The notes: generated by a model from the sequence alone, not told the origin. A DNA stretch of 26,332 nt from Candidatus Nomurabacteria bacterium (GCA_943349725.1 CALQZP010000005.1:1-26332), one strand, 5' to 3'. Positions 12,747 through 20,252 are shown, numbered from the stretch's first letter. Made by a program: numbers and translations.

Positions 12747-12818
12747 GCGCGTGTAGCTCAATGGTGGAGCGTCCCGCTTATATCGGGATGGTTCTAGGTT
12801 CGAGTCCTAGCACGCGCA
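12747..12818 (+). tRNA. tRNA-Ile with anticodon UAU
   Basis: Acceptor GCGCGTG/CACGCGC, D-arm GCTC/GAGC, anticodon stem TCCCG/CGGGA with loop CTTATAT (anticodon TAT), T-arm CTAGG-TTCGAGT-CCTAG and discriminator A. CCA is not encoded, so a CCA-adding enzyme is needed. A UAU anticodon reads AUA; most bacteria instead use a CAU tRNA modified by TilS. Confidence 0.9.
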
Positions 12819-12858
12819 CTCGGAAATAAATCATATATCTCGGAGGTTCGTGGTTCCA

Positions 12859-12892
12859 CGCCTGCTCCCGACCATCGGGAGGGCGGGCAGGG
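12859..12892. repeat. GC-rich nested palindrome
   Basis: CTCCCGA-cca-TCGGGAG (12865-12881) enclosed by CCTG...CAGG. The interval 12819-12922 holds nothing else recognisable. Confidence 0.45.
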
Positions 12893-12922
12893 AGTCCAAG
12901 TGGGCGGATTTTTGTTAAGGGC

Positions 12923-12962
12923 AATAACATTCCAACATTCTCAAGAATGTTGGAATGTTATT
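12923..12962. terminator. Perfect 18-bp hairpin after recG
   Basis: Left arm 12923-12940, loop tcaa, right arm 12945-12962, without mismatch. It starts 5 bp past the recG stop and lies between convergent units (tRNA-Ile and recG). There is no T-run, so termination is inferred from position only. Confidence 0.55.
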
Positions 12963-12967
12963 TTGGA

Positions 12968-15169
12968 TTATTCAAAATGGATTTCGTCTTGCTTGCGGGA
13001 GGTGAGGTGGGCGCGGAGGAGGGGGTAGTGGGAGAGTGTTTCGTCGGCTTCCAGGAGGTGCCTCGCTTCAGCGCGGGCGGCTTCTACCATTTTGAGATTT
13101 TGAAGCGCTTCCATGGCGACGTCCGAGACACCCCACTGCTGTGAACCAGAGAGTTCTCCCGCTCCGCGGAACTTGAGGTCATACTCGGCGAGCTCAAAGC
13201 CGTTTTTAGCTGTTTGGAGTGCTTTCAATCGGTCGGCTGTTTTCGCTCCGGCGCTTTCAGTAAAGACATAACAGTACGCCTGGCGCGAGCTACGCAATAC
13301 CCGCCCCCGGAGCTGGTGAAGCTGAGCGAGACCGAAACGCTCTGCTCCTTCCAAAATAATGGAGGTGGCGTTCAGTACATTCACACCGACTTCAACTACC
13401 GAGGTGGAGACAAGAATGTGTATTTTTCCGCTCTTAAACCCATTCATTACCTTTTCTTTTTCGTTGGGTTTTAATTTGCTGTGCATCACGCCGATTTCGT
13501 ATTCCTGAAAGACTTTTTCCTTAAGTCGTTTCGCTTCGGCCTTCGCTGACTTTGCGAGTACGGCAAATTCTTTATCCGGGTCCGGCTCGTCTATGCGTGG
13601 CGTGATGATATAGGCTTGTCGTCCAGCCTGTAATTCTTTGCGCACTTTCTCGTACACTGCGTCGCGACCACTGGGAAGCACAATCTCGGTGATAATCGGT
13701 TTGCGTCCCGCAGGTTGTTCATCCAGTACCGTAAGGTCAAGGTCGCCGTACACGGTGAGCGCGAGTGTTCTCGGTATTGGTGTCGCTGTCATAGAGAGCA
13801 AATGAGGCATTCGTACTTCCTTATGTACAAGAGCCTTTCGTTGATTTACACCAAAGCGATGTTGTTCATCAATAATCGCAAACGCCAGGTGCTTAAACTG
13901 TACGGACTTTTGGATAAGCGAATGCGTCCCGATGAGCACGGCAATCTCGCCATTTTTCGTCCACTTCAAGAGTTGGCTCCGTGAAATATCGGTCCATCCC
14001 GCAGGGTTTACCTTGGAGGGAAATTTGCGACACCCTCTCCCTGTTATAAGCGCGATGCTTATAGGGAGATGTTTGAAATATTCGATGAACGATTCAAAGT
14101 GTTGTGTTGCGAGGATTTCGGTCGGTGCCATATACGCGACCTGAAGTGTCCCGTAATTTTGATCTTTAGGTCGTGAGGTGATCACTGCATAGGCGGTGGA
14201 AGCGGCGACCGCGGTTTTACCGCTTCCCACATCTCCCTCAAGTAGGCGCGCCATGGGGACACCTCTCCTAAAATCTTCAAGTATTCCACTTACGGCGCGG
14301 TTTTGCGCATTCGTAAATGAAAACGGAAAACGTTTGGTGAAGAGTGCGATATGTTCCTCTCCCTTTTCAACCGTAAATGATTTTTCTTTCTGCCAGAGCT
14401 TACGCTCTTTTTGTTTTTCAAGTTGAATGAAAAAAACTTCCTCAAACGCGAAGCGTTTGCGCGCGACGACCGCGTCGTCTGCTTTTTGTGGAGCGTGGAT
14501 AAAGATGAGCGCGGTTTTGAGAGAAGGGAGGTGGTACTTTTCCAGGATTTTAGGAGGGATGGGGTCAACGAGCGTTTCAAGGGCACCAGAGCCGATACTC
14601 TTTTGAATAGCGTGAAAAAGCCAATTTGAGGTGATACCACTGGACTCGGGATAGACCGGATGTAGATGGTGCGCTTCGCCGGCTTCTCCAAAGAGTGACC
14701 CGCCGACTCCTTGTGGGACCGATTCCACTTTTTCTATTTTCGGATTTGAGAAGTAGAAAGAGCGTGTAGCTTGTAACGTGGAACGTGTAGCGTCAGAAGA
14801 TTTGGGACGCCGCTCTGAAACGCGTCCCTCTACGCGCACCAGTGCGTCTTCGGGGATCATTTTTGCAATGTAGGGTTGATTGAACCAAACAATTTGGATT
14901 TTTCCGCTGTCGTCTTGAAGTTCCGCCGTGCCCATCGGGATTTTCTTGTGAAAGGCTTTGGTCGCTTCAAGCTTGGTGATTCTTCCAAATACAACCGCGG
15001 TTTCGCCTTTTTGGAGTCCGGCAATGGTTTGCATCTTCGCGACATCTCCGTAGCGGGCGGGGAAGTGATACAGCAAATCCTCCACGGTTTTTATCCTCAG
15101 TTTCTTGAGGGCTTTGTGCTGTGGCTCGTTCAGGCGAAACGCGGTTTCAATGGGGGAAGTAAGTTCCAT
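12968..15169 (-). CDS. recG: ATP-dependent DNA helicase RecG
   Basis: 733 residues, near the usual ~690-700 plus insertions. The wedge/OB domain is N-terminal. Helicase motif I is LEGDVGSGKTAVA, motif II DEQHRFG, motif III MTATPIPRT, and the C-terminal part has VSTSVVEVGVNV, QLHQLRGRVLRSS and KFRGAGELSGSQQWG. It regresses stalled forks and unwinds Holliday junctions and R-loops. Two insertions stand out. Residues ~119-137 (RRPKSSDATRS, TLQATRSF) come from a low-complexity word repeat (14761-14794). A ~20-residue insertion with CRKFPSKVNPAGWTDISRS lies before the GTH motif. TACAAT (15181-15176) ends 6 nt before the ATG, suggesting leaderless expression. Confidence 0.97.
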   Translation of the reverse strand: MELTSPIETAFRLNEPQHKALKKLRIKTVEDLLYHFPARYGDVAKMQTIAGLQKGETAVVFGRITKLEATKAFHKKIPMGTAELQDDSGKIQIVWFNQPYIAKMIPEDALVRVEGRVSERRPKSSDATRSTLQATRSFYFSNPKIEKVESVPQGVGGSLFGEAGEAHHLHPVYPESSGITSNWLFHAIQKSIGSGALETLVDPIPPKILEKYHLPSLKTALIFIHAPQKADDAVVARKRFAFEEVFFIQLEKQKERKLWQKEKSFTVEKGEEHIALFTKRFPFSFTNAQNRAVSGILEDFRRGVPMARLLEGDVGSGKTAVAASTAYAVITSRPKDQNYGTLQVAYMAPTEILATQHFESFIEYFKHLPISIALITGRGCRKFPSKVNPAGWTDISRSQLLKWTKNGEIAVLIGTHSLIQKSVQFKHLAFAIIDEQHRFGVNQRKALVHKEVRMPHLLSMTATPIPRTLALTVYGDLDLTVLDEQPAGRKPIITEIVLPSGRDAVYEKVRKELQAGRQAYIITPRIDEPDPDKEFAVLAKSAKAEAKRLKEKVFQEYEIGVMHSKLKPNEKEKVMNGFKSGKIHILVSTSVVEVGVNVLNATSIILEGAERFGLAQLHQLRGRVLRSSRQAYCYVFTESAGAKTADRLKALQTAKNGFELAEYDLKFRGAGELSGSQQWGVSDVAMEALQNLKMVEAARAEARHLLEADETLSHYPLLRAHLTSRKQDEIHFE

Positions 15170-15175
15170 TCGGTA

Positions 15176-15181
15176 ATTGTA
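15176..15181 (-). promoter_or_regulatory. -10 box of recG, leaderless geometry
   Basis: TACAAT on the minus strand, then 6 nt, then ATG at 15169. The -35 candidate is weak. Confidence 0.55.
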
Positions 15182-15211
15182 GCTAAAAATACGTTATTGA
15201 AAAGCAAAAGT

Positions 15212-15253
15212 ACTATTACCACATATCAGCGGTCGCTGATATGTGGTAATAGT
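15212..15253. repeat. Perfect 20-bp inverted repeat between divergent genes
   Basis: Arms 15212-15231 and 15234-15253 are exact complements with a 2-nt loop. It sits upstream of both recG and the phosphatase gene, so it is not a terminator of either. An operator or a cruciform-forming element is possible. Confidence 0.75.
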
Positions 15254-15304
15254 GCCGTGTACGTATACGAGTCACTTTTTGCTTCGGTCGCCGTTAATGG
15301 TAGT

Positions 15305-16090
15305 ATGAACCCCATTATGACCGATGACCCACAGAAATTTTTGGACGTAGCGCTTGAGGCGGTAAAGCTTGCCGAGCCGATTTTTCGCGCATCATTTGGG
15401 AAGGCTTCTGGGGTTGAGGTAAAAAAAGGAGTGGTGGCAAGCTTCGTCACCGATACCGATAAAGAGATTGAACAATTATTGAGGCGGGAGATTTCTTTGG
15501 CTTTTCCGGACCACGCCATTGTGGGGGAAGAAGAGGGAGAAAAAGTGGGACAGCGGTACACCTGGTACTTTGACCCGATAGACGGGACGACCAACTATAT
15601 TCACGGACTCCACCACTGCGCGATTTCGGTGGCGCTGTGGGATGAGAAAGGTCCGCTTGTGGGCGTTGTGTGTGACCCTGTTAATAAGCGGACTTACACT
15701 GCTATTCGTGGTGGTGGAGCGTTTGAAAATGGACAACCCATCCACATATCGGGAGCTACGTCGCTTAAAGAAGGAGTAGGGTCGCTTGGGTGGAAGCGAA
15801 AGGATGTTGCTTCTATGAGCGACCTTTGCAGTCGGATTGAAGAAAATGCTTATCGCTTCCGTGTATTTAGTGGCTCGGCGCTTGAGCTTTGTTTTGTAGC
15901 CTCAGGCATTTTGGACTTTTTTGTAAGTACCCACATACACATCTGGGACATGGCGGCGGGCGTTCTCGTTGTTACTGAAGCAGGCGGTGTGGTTTCTGAT
16001 ATAAATGGGAAATCGGTAAGTCCGCTTTCAACGACCGTTGTCGGTAGTAATACAACACTCTGCAGTGAACTTCTTGCGGTGCTCACATAG
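15305..16090 (+). CDS. Inositol monophosphatase-family phosphatase
   Basis: 261 residues. The metal-binding motifs are GEEEGE, FDPIDGTTNYIHG (the family W/FDPIDGT signature) and HIWDMAAGVLVVTEAGG (WDxAAG-type). The family hydrolyses inositol-1-phosphate, 3'-phosphoadenosine 5'-phosphate (CysQ) or fructose-1,6-bisphosphate; the exact substrate cannot be read from sequence, and SuhB-like is the closest description. The frame is open far upstream, but that region is antisense to recG; ATG 15305 begins a family-like N-terminus (MNPIMTDDPQKFLDVALEA). ATG 15317 is an alternative. It ends before a perfect palindrome shared with the convergent GNAT gene. Confidence 0.93.
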   Translation: MNPIMTDDPQKFLDVALEAVKLAEPIFRASFGKASGVEVKKGVVASFVTDTDKEIEQLLRREISLAFPDHAIVGEEEGEKVGQRYTWYFDPIDGTTNYIHGLHHCAISVALWDEKGPLVGVVCDPVNKRTYTAIRGGGAFENGQPIHISGATSLKEGVGSLGWKRKDVASMSDLCSRIEENAYRFRVFSGSALELCFVASGILDFFVSTHIHIWDMAAGVLVVTEAGGVVSDINGKSVSPLSTTVVGSNTTLCSELLAVLT

Positions 16091-16109
16091 ACTCACGGAC
16101 TCGCTCAAT

Positions 16110-16143
16110 TTAGCAATAGTATGCTATAGCATACTATTGCTAA
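16110..16143. terminator. 34-bp perfect palindrome between convergent genes
   Basis: TTAGCAATAGTATGCTA is followed directly by its exact reverse complement. It lies between the phosphatase gene (+) and the GNAT gene (-). It would form a hairpin in either transcript but lacks T-runs. Confidence 0.55.
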
Positions 16144-16174
16144 GAGAAAAGAGATGGGAGAAGAATGGAGATTT

Positions 16175-16501
16175 TTAGAAATCTATGCGGAATTCGTAGC
16201 CGTATTTTTTGAGACCGAGTTTTTCGTAGAAGCTGTGGACGTTTTCGCGTGCCATACGGCTGGTGCCAATGACTTTATAGCAGTTAAGGCGTTTTGCTTC
16301 CGCGAGAGCCTCTTTGACGAGCAGGCTCCCGATGCCTTTCTTGCGATGCTCTTCTTTGACCAGCAGGTCTTCCAAAAGTCCGTAAGGCTCTTTGTGGGAG
16401 TCGTTCCGTATCAAATACAAATACATCGCGCCAAGCTCCTCGCCGTTTTCCACGGCGGAAAGGCGGATAGCGTTCTCTTTTTGTTCCTTTTTTATTTGCA
16501 T
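16175..16501 (-). CDS. GNAT-family N-acetyltransferase
   Basis: 108 residues. Motif A with the acetyl-CoA pyrophosphate loop is LLVKEEHRKKGIGSLLVKEAL (R-x-x-G-x-G), preceded by GLLEDLLV. Motif B is NVHSFYEKLGLKKYGYEFRI. It is a short, single-domain GNAT; the substrate is unknown (small amine, amino acid or protein N-terminus). It is the last gene of the minus-strand run from glmS and is separated from glmR by the inverted word-repeat spacer. No Shine-Dalgarno site is visible. Confidence 0.9.
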   Translation of the reverse strand: MQIKKEQKENAIRLSAVENGEELGAMYLYLIRNDSHKEPYGLLEDLLVKEEHRKKGIGSLLVKEALAEAKRLNCYKVIGTSRMARENVHSFYEKLGLKKYGYEFRIDF

Positions 16502-16509
16502 GATTGTTT

Positions 16510-16611
16510 ACCAATCAACCAATCTGGTACCAATCTGCTAATACCTGCGAATAAGACCGAGTTTTCGGATTGGTAGGTATTTGTAGATTGGTGTTCATTC
16601 GCAGATTTGTA
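16510..16611. repeat. Imperfect inverted repeat, relative of 877-978
   Basis: It uses the same words (ACCAATC, TGGTACCAATCT, AATACCTGCGAATAAG) as the rpmI-rplT spacer, again as two inverted arms. It fills the glmR-GNAT gap. Confidence 0.7.
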
Positions 16612-16612
16612 C

Positions 16613-17602
16613 TTACTTGATGAGATTCCAAATAATCTCCGCAGTCTTTTCTGCGTCGTGCCGAATGAGGCTCCTTGTGAGCGTGTCACCTTTTGCCTTT
16701 CTGTGCACATGGTTTGAAATCACTTTTTCCGCGATGACAGTAGTCACGTTTTTCTTAATGGTTTCGATATCCGGTTCGACGAAGAATGCGTTTTCTTTTT
16801 TATAGAGCGCCAAGGTGCTTGCCTCGGGTTTTTCGGTGTTCACGATAACGGTATCAATTACTGACGTTTTTTCGCTTCCGCCAAGATACGCATTCGCCTC
16901 GCGCACGAAGTCGGAGGCCTTGAATCTATCCGTCTGGCCAAGCTTGGTCATAATGTTTGTGATGAGCACTTTTCGTGCCTTTGAAGATTTGATGGCTCCT
17001 GCAACGCCGGGCACGAGAAGGTTGGGGAAGGTAGAGGTGTAGAGGTCACCGGGACCGAGGATAATCGCGTCCGCGCGAGCGATGGCATCAAGCGCTCGGG
17101 GATTTGCTTCCGATTTGGATAGCATCAGTTTTTCAATCGGCGCACGTTTTTTGTCCACCGGTTCATCAAGTTCATGCTCACTCTTGATGAGAGTGCCGTC
17201 TTTGAGGCGTGCGGAAAGGGTTGTAGGATTCTTGGATACGAAAAGTACCTCTCCGCGTACGTTGAGGAGGCGTGCTGCTTCGGCAATCGCGCCTTCGGGT
17301 GTCCCTGTCACTTTCTGAAGTCCGGCAAGGAGAATGTTGCCGACGCTGTGACCCTTGAGAGACCCGCGGTCAAAGCGGTAGGTGAAGAGTTCCTGAAGTG
17401 CGGGGACGGTGTAGGAAAGTCCGATGAGGCACTGCCTGATATCGCCCATCGGCATTATTCCTAGATCTTTGCGAAGTATTCCGGTAGAACCGCCGTCGTC
17501 GGCGGTGGACACAATCACGATATTGTTGGTAGGGAACTCCCGCAGTCCTTTTAGTAAGGTAAAGGTTGCGGTGCCTCCGCCGATGATAACAACAGTCTTC
17601 AT
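16613..17602 (-). CDS. glmR: GlmR/YvcK-type regulator (CofD-like fold)
   Basis: 329 residues from MKTVVIIGGGTATFTLLKGL; five more in-frame codons exist upstream. Family signatures are GGGT.TF.LL.GL, STADDGGSTGILR, MGDIRQCL, GHSVGNILL, ILGPGDLYTSTFPNLLVPG and KVLITNIMTK. The fold is that of 2-phospho-L-lactate transferase, but YvcK proteins bind UDP-sugars. In Bacillus subtilis GlmR stimulates GlmS and so feeds peptidoglycan synthesis; having glmS at the head of this same-strand series agrees with that role. It follows kbl and precedes a GNAT gene. Other members are annotated only as gluconeogenesis factor. Confidence 0.92.
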   Translation of the reverse strand: MKTVVIIGGGTATFTLLKGLREFPTNNIVIVSTADDGGSTGILRKDLGIMPMGDIRQCLIGLSYTVPALQELFTYRFDRGSLKGHSVGNILLAGLQKVTGTPEGAIAEAARLLNVRGEVLFVSKNPTTLSARLKDGTLIKSEHELDEPVDKKRAPIEKLMLSKSEANPRALDAIARADAIILGPGDLYTSTFPNLLVPGVAGAIKSSKARKVLITNIMTKLGQTDRFKASDFVREANAYLGGSEKTSVIDTVIVNTEKPEASTLALYKKENAFFVEPDIETIKKNVTTVIAEKVISNHVHRKAKGDTLTRSLIRHDAEKTAEIIWNLIK

Positions 17603-17611
17603 AAATATACT

Positions 17612-17725
17612 CGACACTAATCTACGAATGAAGACTCGAATGACACGAATAATTCGTACGCCCTATTTCTAAGGGTTCTTAACTATTCGTGTCATTCGTT
17701 CTTTATAGTAGTGTCATTGGTGTCG
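17612..17725. repeat. Inverted word-repeat spacer between kbl and glmR
   Basis: CGAATGACACGAATA near 17638 is mirrored by TATTCGTGTCATTCG near 17685, and CGACACTAAT at the left end by ATTGGTGTCG at the right end. This gives a long interrupted hairpin. Confidence 0.65.
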
Positions 17726-17727
17726 TG

Positions 17728-18918
17728 TTAAATAATTTGTAATTTCTTTCCTGCTTTCTCCAACGCCACAATCGCTTTGTCCAACTGCTTCTTCGTGTGC
17801 GCTGCGGAAATTTGGACTCGAATGCGTCCTTTGCCTTTCGGCACGACAGGATAGGCGAAGCCACGGACATACAGACCTTCTTTGAGGAGCTCGTCTGCAA
17901 GGGCCATCGTCTTAGGCTCGTCCATCGTCATAATTGGAGTAATGGCATGCGAACCTCCTCCCAGTGTATAACCCAATTTCTCCAACTTTGTTCTGAAATA
18001 GACGGTGTTTTCGGTGAGTTTGTTCTTGAGCGGTAGGAACTCCTTATTGAAATGTTCAATCACATAGAGAGCGGCACCGGCGATGGCGGGCATCAGTGAG
18101 TTTGAGAAGAGATACGTTCGGCTTCGCTGACGGAGGAGATCTACTACTTCTTTCTTCCCAGTCGTAAAACCACCACCCGCACCTCCAAGTGCCTTGCCGA
18201 AGGTGGAAGTGAGGATATCCAATTTGCCGAGTATTCCTTTCTCTTCAATACTGCCTCGGCCGGTTTTTCCAAGTACCCCCGTGCCGTGTGAATCGTCCAC
18301 GACGAGTATCGCGTCGTGCTTATCGCAAAGTGCTTTGATTTCATCAAGCTTCGCGATCTCGCCGTCCATTGAAAAGACACCGTCGGTAACGACAAGTCTT
18401 CGTCGTGCTCCCTTCGCCTCTATAAGCTGTTTTTCAAGCTCTTCCATATTGTTGTGCGCGAAGCGGAAGCGTTCGGCTTTGCAGAGGCGCACACCGTCAA
18501 TGATGGACGCGTGGTTCAGCTCATCAGAAAAGATAGCGTCACCTTCAGCGAGCAACACTTCAAACAGTCCGGTGTTCGCGTCAAAACAGGAGGTGTACAA
18601 AATAGTGTCTTCGGTACCGAAGAACTTTGAAATGGCCGATTCAAGCTTTTTGTGTAGGTCGGTGGTGCCGACGATAAAACGAACGCTGTTCAACCCAAGC
18701 GAATATTCTTTGAGCGCCTTCTGTGCGGCTTTGATAACTTTTTTCTGCTGGGATATGCCGAGGTAGTTGTTTGCGCAGAGGTTAATGAGTTTCTTGCCGT
18801 CCACTTTTATTTCGGTCCCCGGGCGACCCTGGATAGTCTTTTCAGTTTTAAAAAGCCCACTTTGTTTCATGGTGGCTATTTCATTTTGCATTTCTATTTT
18901 TAGTTTGTCGTTTATCAT
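17728..18918 (-). CDS. kbl: 2-amino-3-ketobutyrate CoA ligase
   Basis: 396 residues, a class II PLP-dependent alpha-oxoamine synthase. The cofactor lysine lies in TSTFGKALGGAGGG (K242; K244 in E. coli Kbl). Other family features are CANNYLGIS, NSVRFIVGTTDLHKKLE, DDSHGTGVLGKTGRG and LLRQRSRTYLFSNSL, the last closer to Kbl than to 8-amino-7-oxononanoate synthase. It cleaves 2-amino-3-ketobutyrate with CoA to glycine and acetyl-CoA. tdh lies directly upstream on the same strand, the classical pairing. BioF or HemA activity is unlikely given that neighbour. Confidence 0.94.
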   Translation of the reverse strand: MINDKLKIEMQNEIATMKQSGLFKTEKTIQGRPGTEIKVDGKKLINLCANNYLGISQQKKVIKAAQKALKEYSLGLNSVRFIVGTTDLHKKLESAISKFFGTEDTILYTSCFDANTGLFEVLLAEGDAIFSDELNHASIIDGVRLCKAERFRFAHNNMEELEKQLIEAKGARRRLVVTDGVFSMDGEIAKLDEIKALCDKHDAILVVDDSHGTGVLGKTGRGSIEEKGILGKLDILTSTFGKALGGAGGGFTTGKKEVVDLLRQRSRTYLFSNSLMPAIAGAALYVIEHFNKEFLPLKNKLTENTVYFRTKLEKLGYTLGGGSHAITPIMTMDEPKTMALADELLKEGLYVRGFAYPVVPKGKGRIRVQISAAHTKKQLDKAIVALEKAGKKLQII

Positions 18919-18925
18919 ATGAAAA

Positions 18926-19008
18926 GACGAATTATGAATATGGAATTATGAATTAAGGTCTAGCTTCGCATCTTCACCATACTTCTTAATTCTTACTTCA
19001 TACTTCAA
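18926..19008. repeat. Word-repeat spacer between tdh and kbl
   Basis: GAATTATGAATATGGAATTA is followed by inverted relatives CTTCTTAATTCTTACTTCAT. The end runs into the last codons of tdh. Confidence 0.5.
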
Positions 19009-20251
19009 TCAGTAACTTCGGGTGCTTCGCCATCATCTCCTCAAATTTCTCCTTAGTATACTCCGCGAGCGGGAGAATCGTCCCTTTACCTTGGTCCAAA
19101 ATTACGTTCCAAATATTTTCTTGGATTTTGTTCGTTCGGTCGGCGAAGAGCTTCTGGGTCATTTCCCATGTCTCGGGGAGTCTTCGTCCGATAACGGCGT
19201 GGACGGTAAGACCACGAACGACGAAGCGGTTGTAATCTTCAAGCACGAAATCGCCGGTCTTGATGCCGAAGGCAATCACATCTCCACCTCGGCGCGTGGC
19301 GAACAGAGCATTGTTAAACGAAGAGTTAAACCCCGCCATTTCAAACGAGACATCCACGCCAAGACCCGCGGTGAGTTCTTCAATTTTCTTAATGACCGCT
19401 TCGTCGCGGTGGTAGGACTGGTTATCTCCCCTAACAAGGGGAGCACTGCCGTCCTCGGCAGGAGGGGTGTTTTTTACATCCCTCCCCCTAACGGGTACTC
19501 CCTTTATTAAGGGAGATTCCCGAACAGAAAGAGGTATCACATAATCAATACCGAGACGCTTCGCCATTTCCTGAGACACGGGGTTTGGTTCCACGCCGAT
19601 GATGGTTGATGCGCCAAGTCCTCGTGCGACAAGAATAAGAAAAAGACCAATGGGACCAAGGCCAAAAATGGCAACCGTCTTTCCCTTGAGTGGGACTTTG
19701 CTACCGGCGTGGACGGCATTTCCGAACGGCTCTTGCATCGCGCCAAGTTCGGGCCTTATGGCGGAAGTGTCGGTTTTCCAGACAATGTGGCCCGGAAGTT
19801 TTACAAACTCGGCAAAACCGCCGTCGTGCGAGATACCGAGGATTTTTTCGTTCGTACAAACGTGCCTCTCTCCGAGTTTGCACTGAAAACATTTGTTGCA
19901 GACGACGTGCGATTCGGGCGAGGCGAAGTCGCCTACCTTGAGTGGGTAGGGGGCAACGTCGTTTACCTTGCTTCCCATCGCGACAATCTCACCGAAAAAC
20001 TCGTGCCCGAGAATGCGACGGGTTCCGCCTTCGGCCTTGATGCTACCCAAAATCTGGTCCCGAAATGCCGCGCGGTTCCAGATACCGCGGTCGGTCCCGC
20101 AGATACCCGCGTAATGGACTTTGAGAATTACTTTGTCCGCGTCCGAGGAATTTACCGTCTCGTCTAAGACCGGCTCGGGCACGTCCGCAAGCTCAAACCC
20201 ACGGGTTGTTTCCCAGCTTCCTAAGGTTGTATCAAAAACTAATGCGCGCAT
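18998..20251 (-). CDS. tdh: Threonine 3-dehydrogenase-like zinc alcohol dehydrogenase, with repeat insertion
   Basis: 417 residues, against about 341 in E. coli Tdh. Medium-chain dehydrogenase features are AGICGTDRG (catalytic C51), GHEFFGEIV (H83/E84), the structural zinc cluster C118/C121/C124/C132 (CNKCFQCKLGERHVC) and Rossmann motif VAIFGLGPIGL. The product would be 2-amino-3-ketobutyrate, passed to Kbl, whose gene follows. About residues 244-278 (SPLIKGVPVRGRDVK, TPPAEDGSAPLVRGD) are encoded by a palindromic repeat that has an intergenic relative at 12229-12300. The frame is kept and flanking Tdh sequence resumes with ELTAGLGVDVSFEMAG. Another medium-chain dehydrogenase specificity is possible, but the Kbl pairing favours threonine. 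Confidence 0.9.
   Translation of the reverse strand: MRALVFDTTLGSWETTRGFELADVPEPVLDETVNSSDADKVILKVHYAGICGTDRGIWNRAAFRDQILGSIKAEGGTRRILGHEFFGEIVAMGSKVNDVAPYPLKVGDFASPESHVVCNKCFQCKLGERHVCTNEKILGISHDGGFAEFVKLPGHIVWKTDTSAIRPELGAMQEPFGNAVHAGSKVPLKGKTVAIFGLGPIGLFLILVARGLGASTIIGVEPNPVSQEMAKRLGIDYVIPLSVRESPLIKGVPVRGRDVKNTPPAEDGSAPLVRGDNQSYHRDEAVIKKIEELTAGLGVDVSFEMAGFNSSFNNALFATRRGGDVIAFGIKTGDFVLEDYNRFVVRGLTVHAVIGRRLPETWEMTQKLFADRTNKIQENIWNVILDQGKGTILPLAEYTKEKFEEMMAKHPKLLIEV
19426..19515. repeat. Palindromic element inserted in frame within tdh
   Basis: CTCCCCT-aac-AAGGGGAG (19426-19443), CTGCCG-tcct-CGGCAG, GAGGGG, and at the other end CTCCCTTTATTAAGGGAG (19498-19515). Its length is compatible with the reading frame and it contains no stop. 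It resembles in design the Rickettsia palindromic elements found inside genes. Confidence 0.8.
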
Positions 20252-20252
20252 A

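Noticed and set aside
12651..12761. Longer N-terminus for the small hypothetical gene at 12369
   Set aside because: The extra 37 codons overlap tRNA-Ile and its promoter on the other strand.
14876..15304. 143-codon upstream extension of the phosphatase gene
   Set aside because: It is antisense to recG and crosses the perfect palindrome at 15212-15253; family homology begins near ATG 15305.
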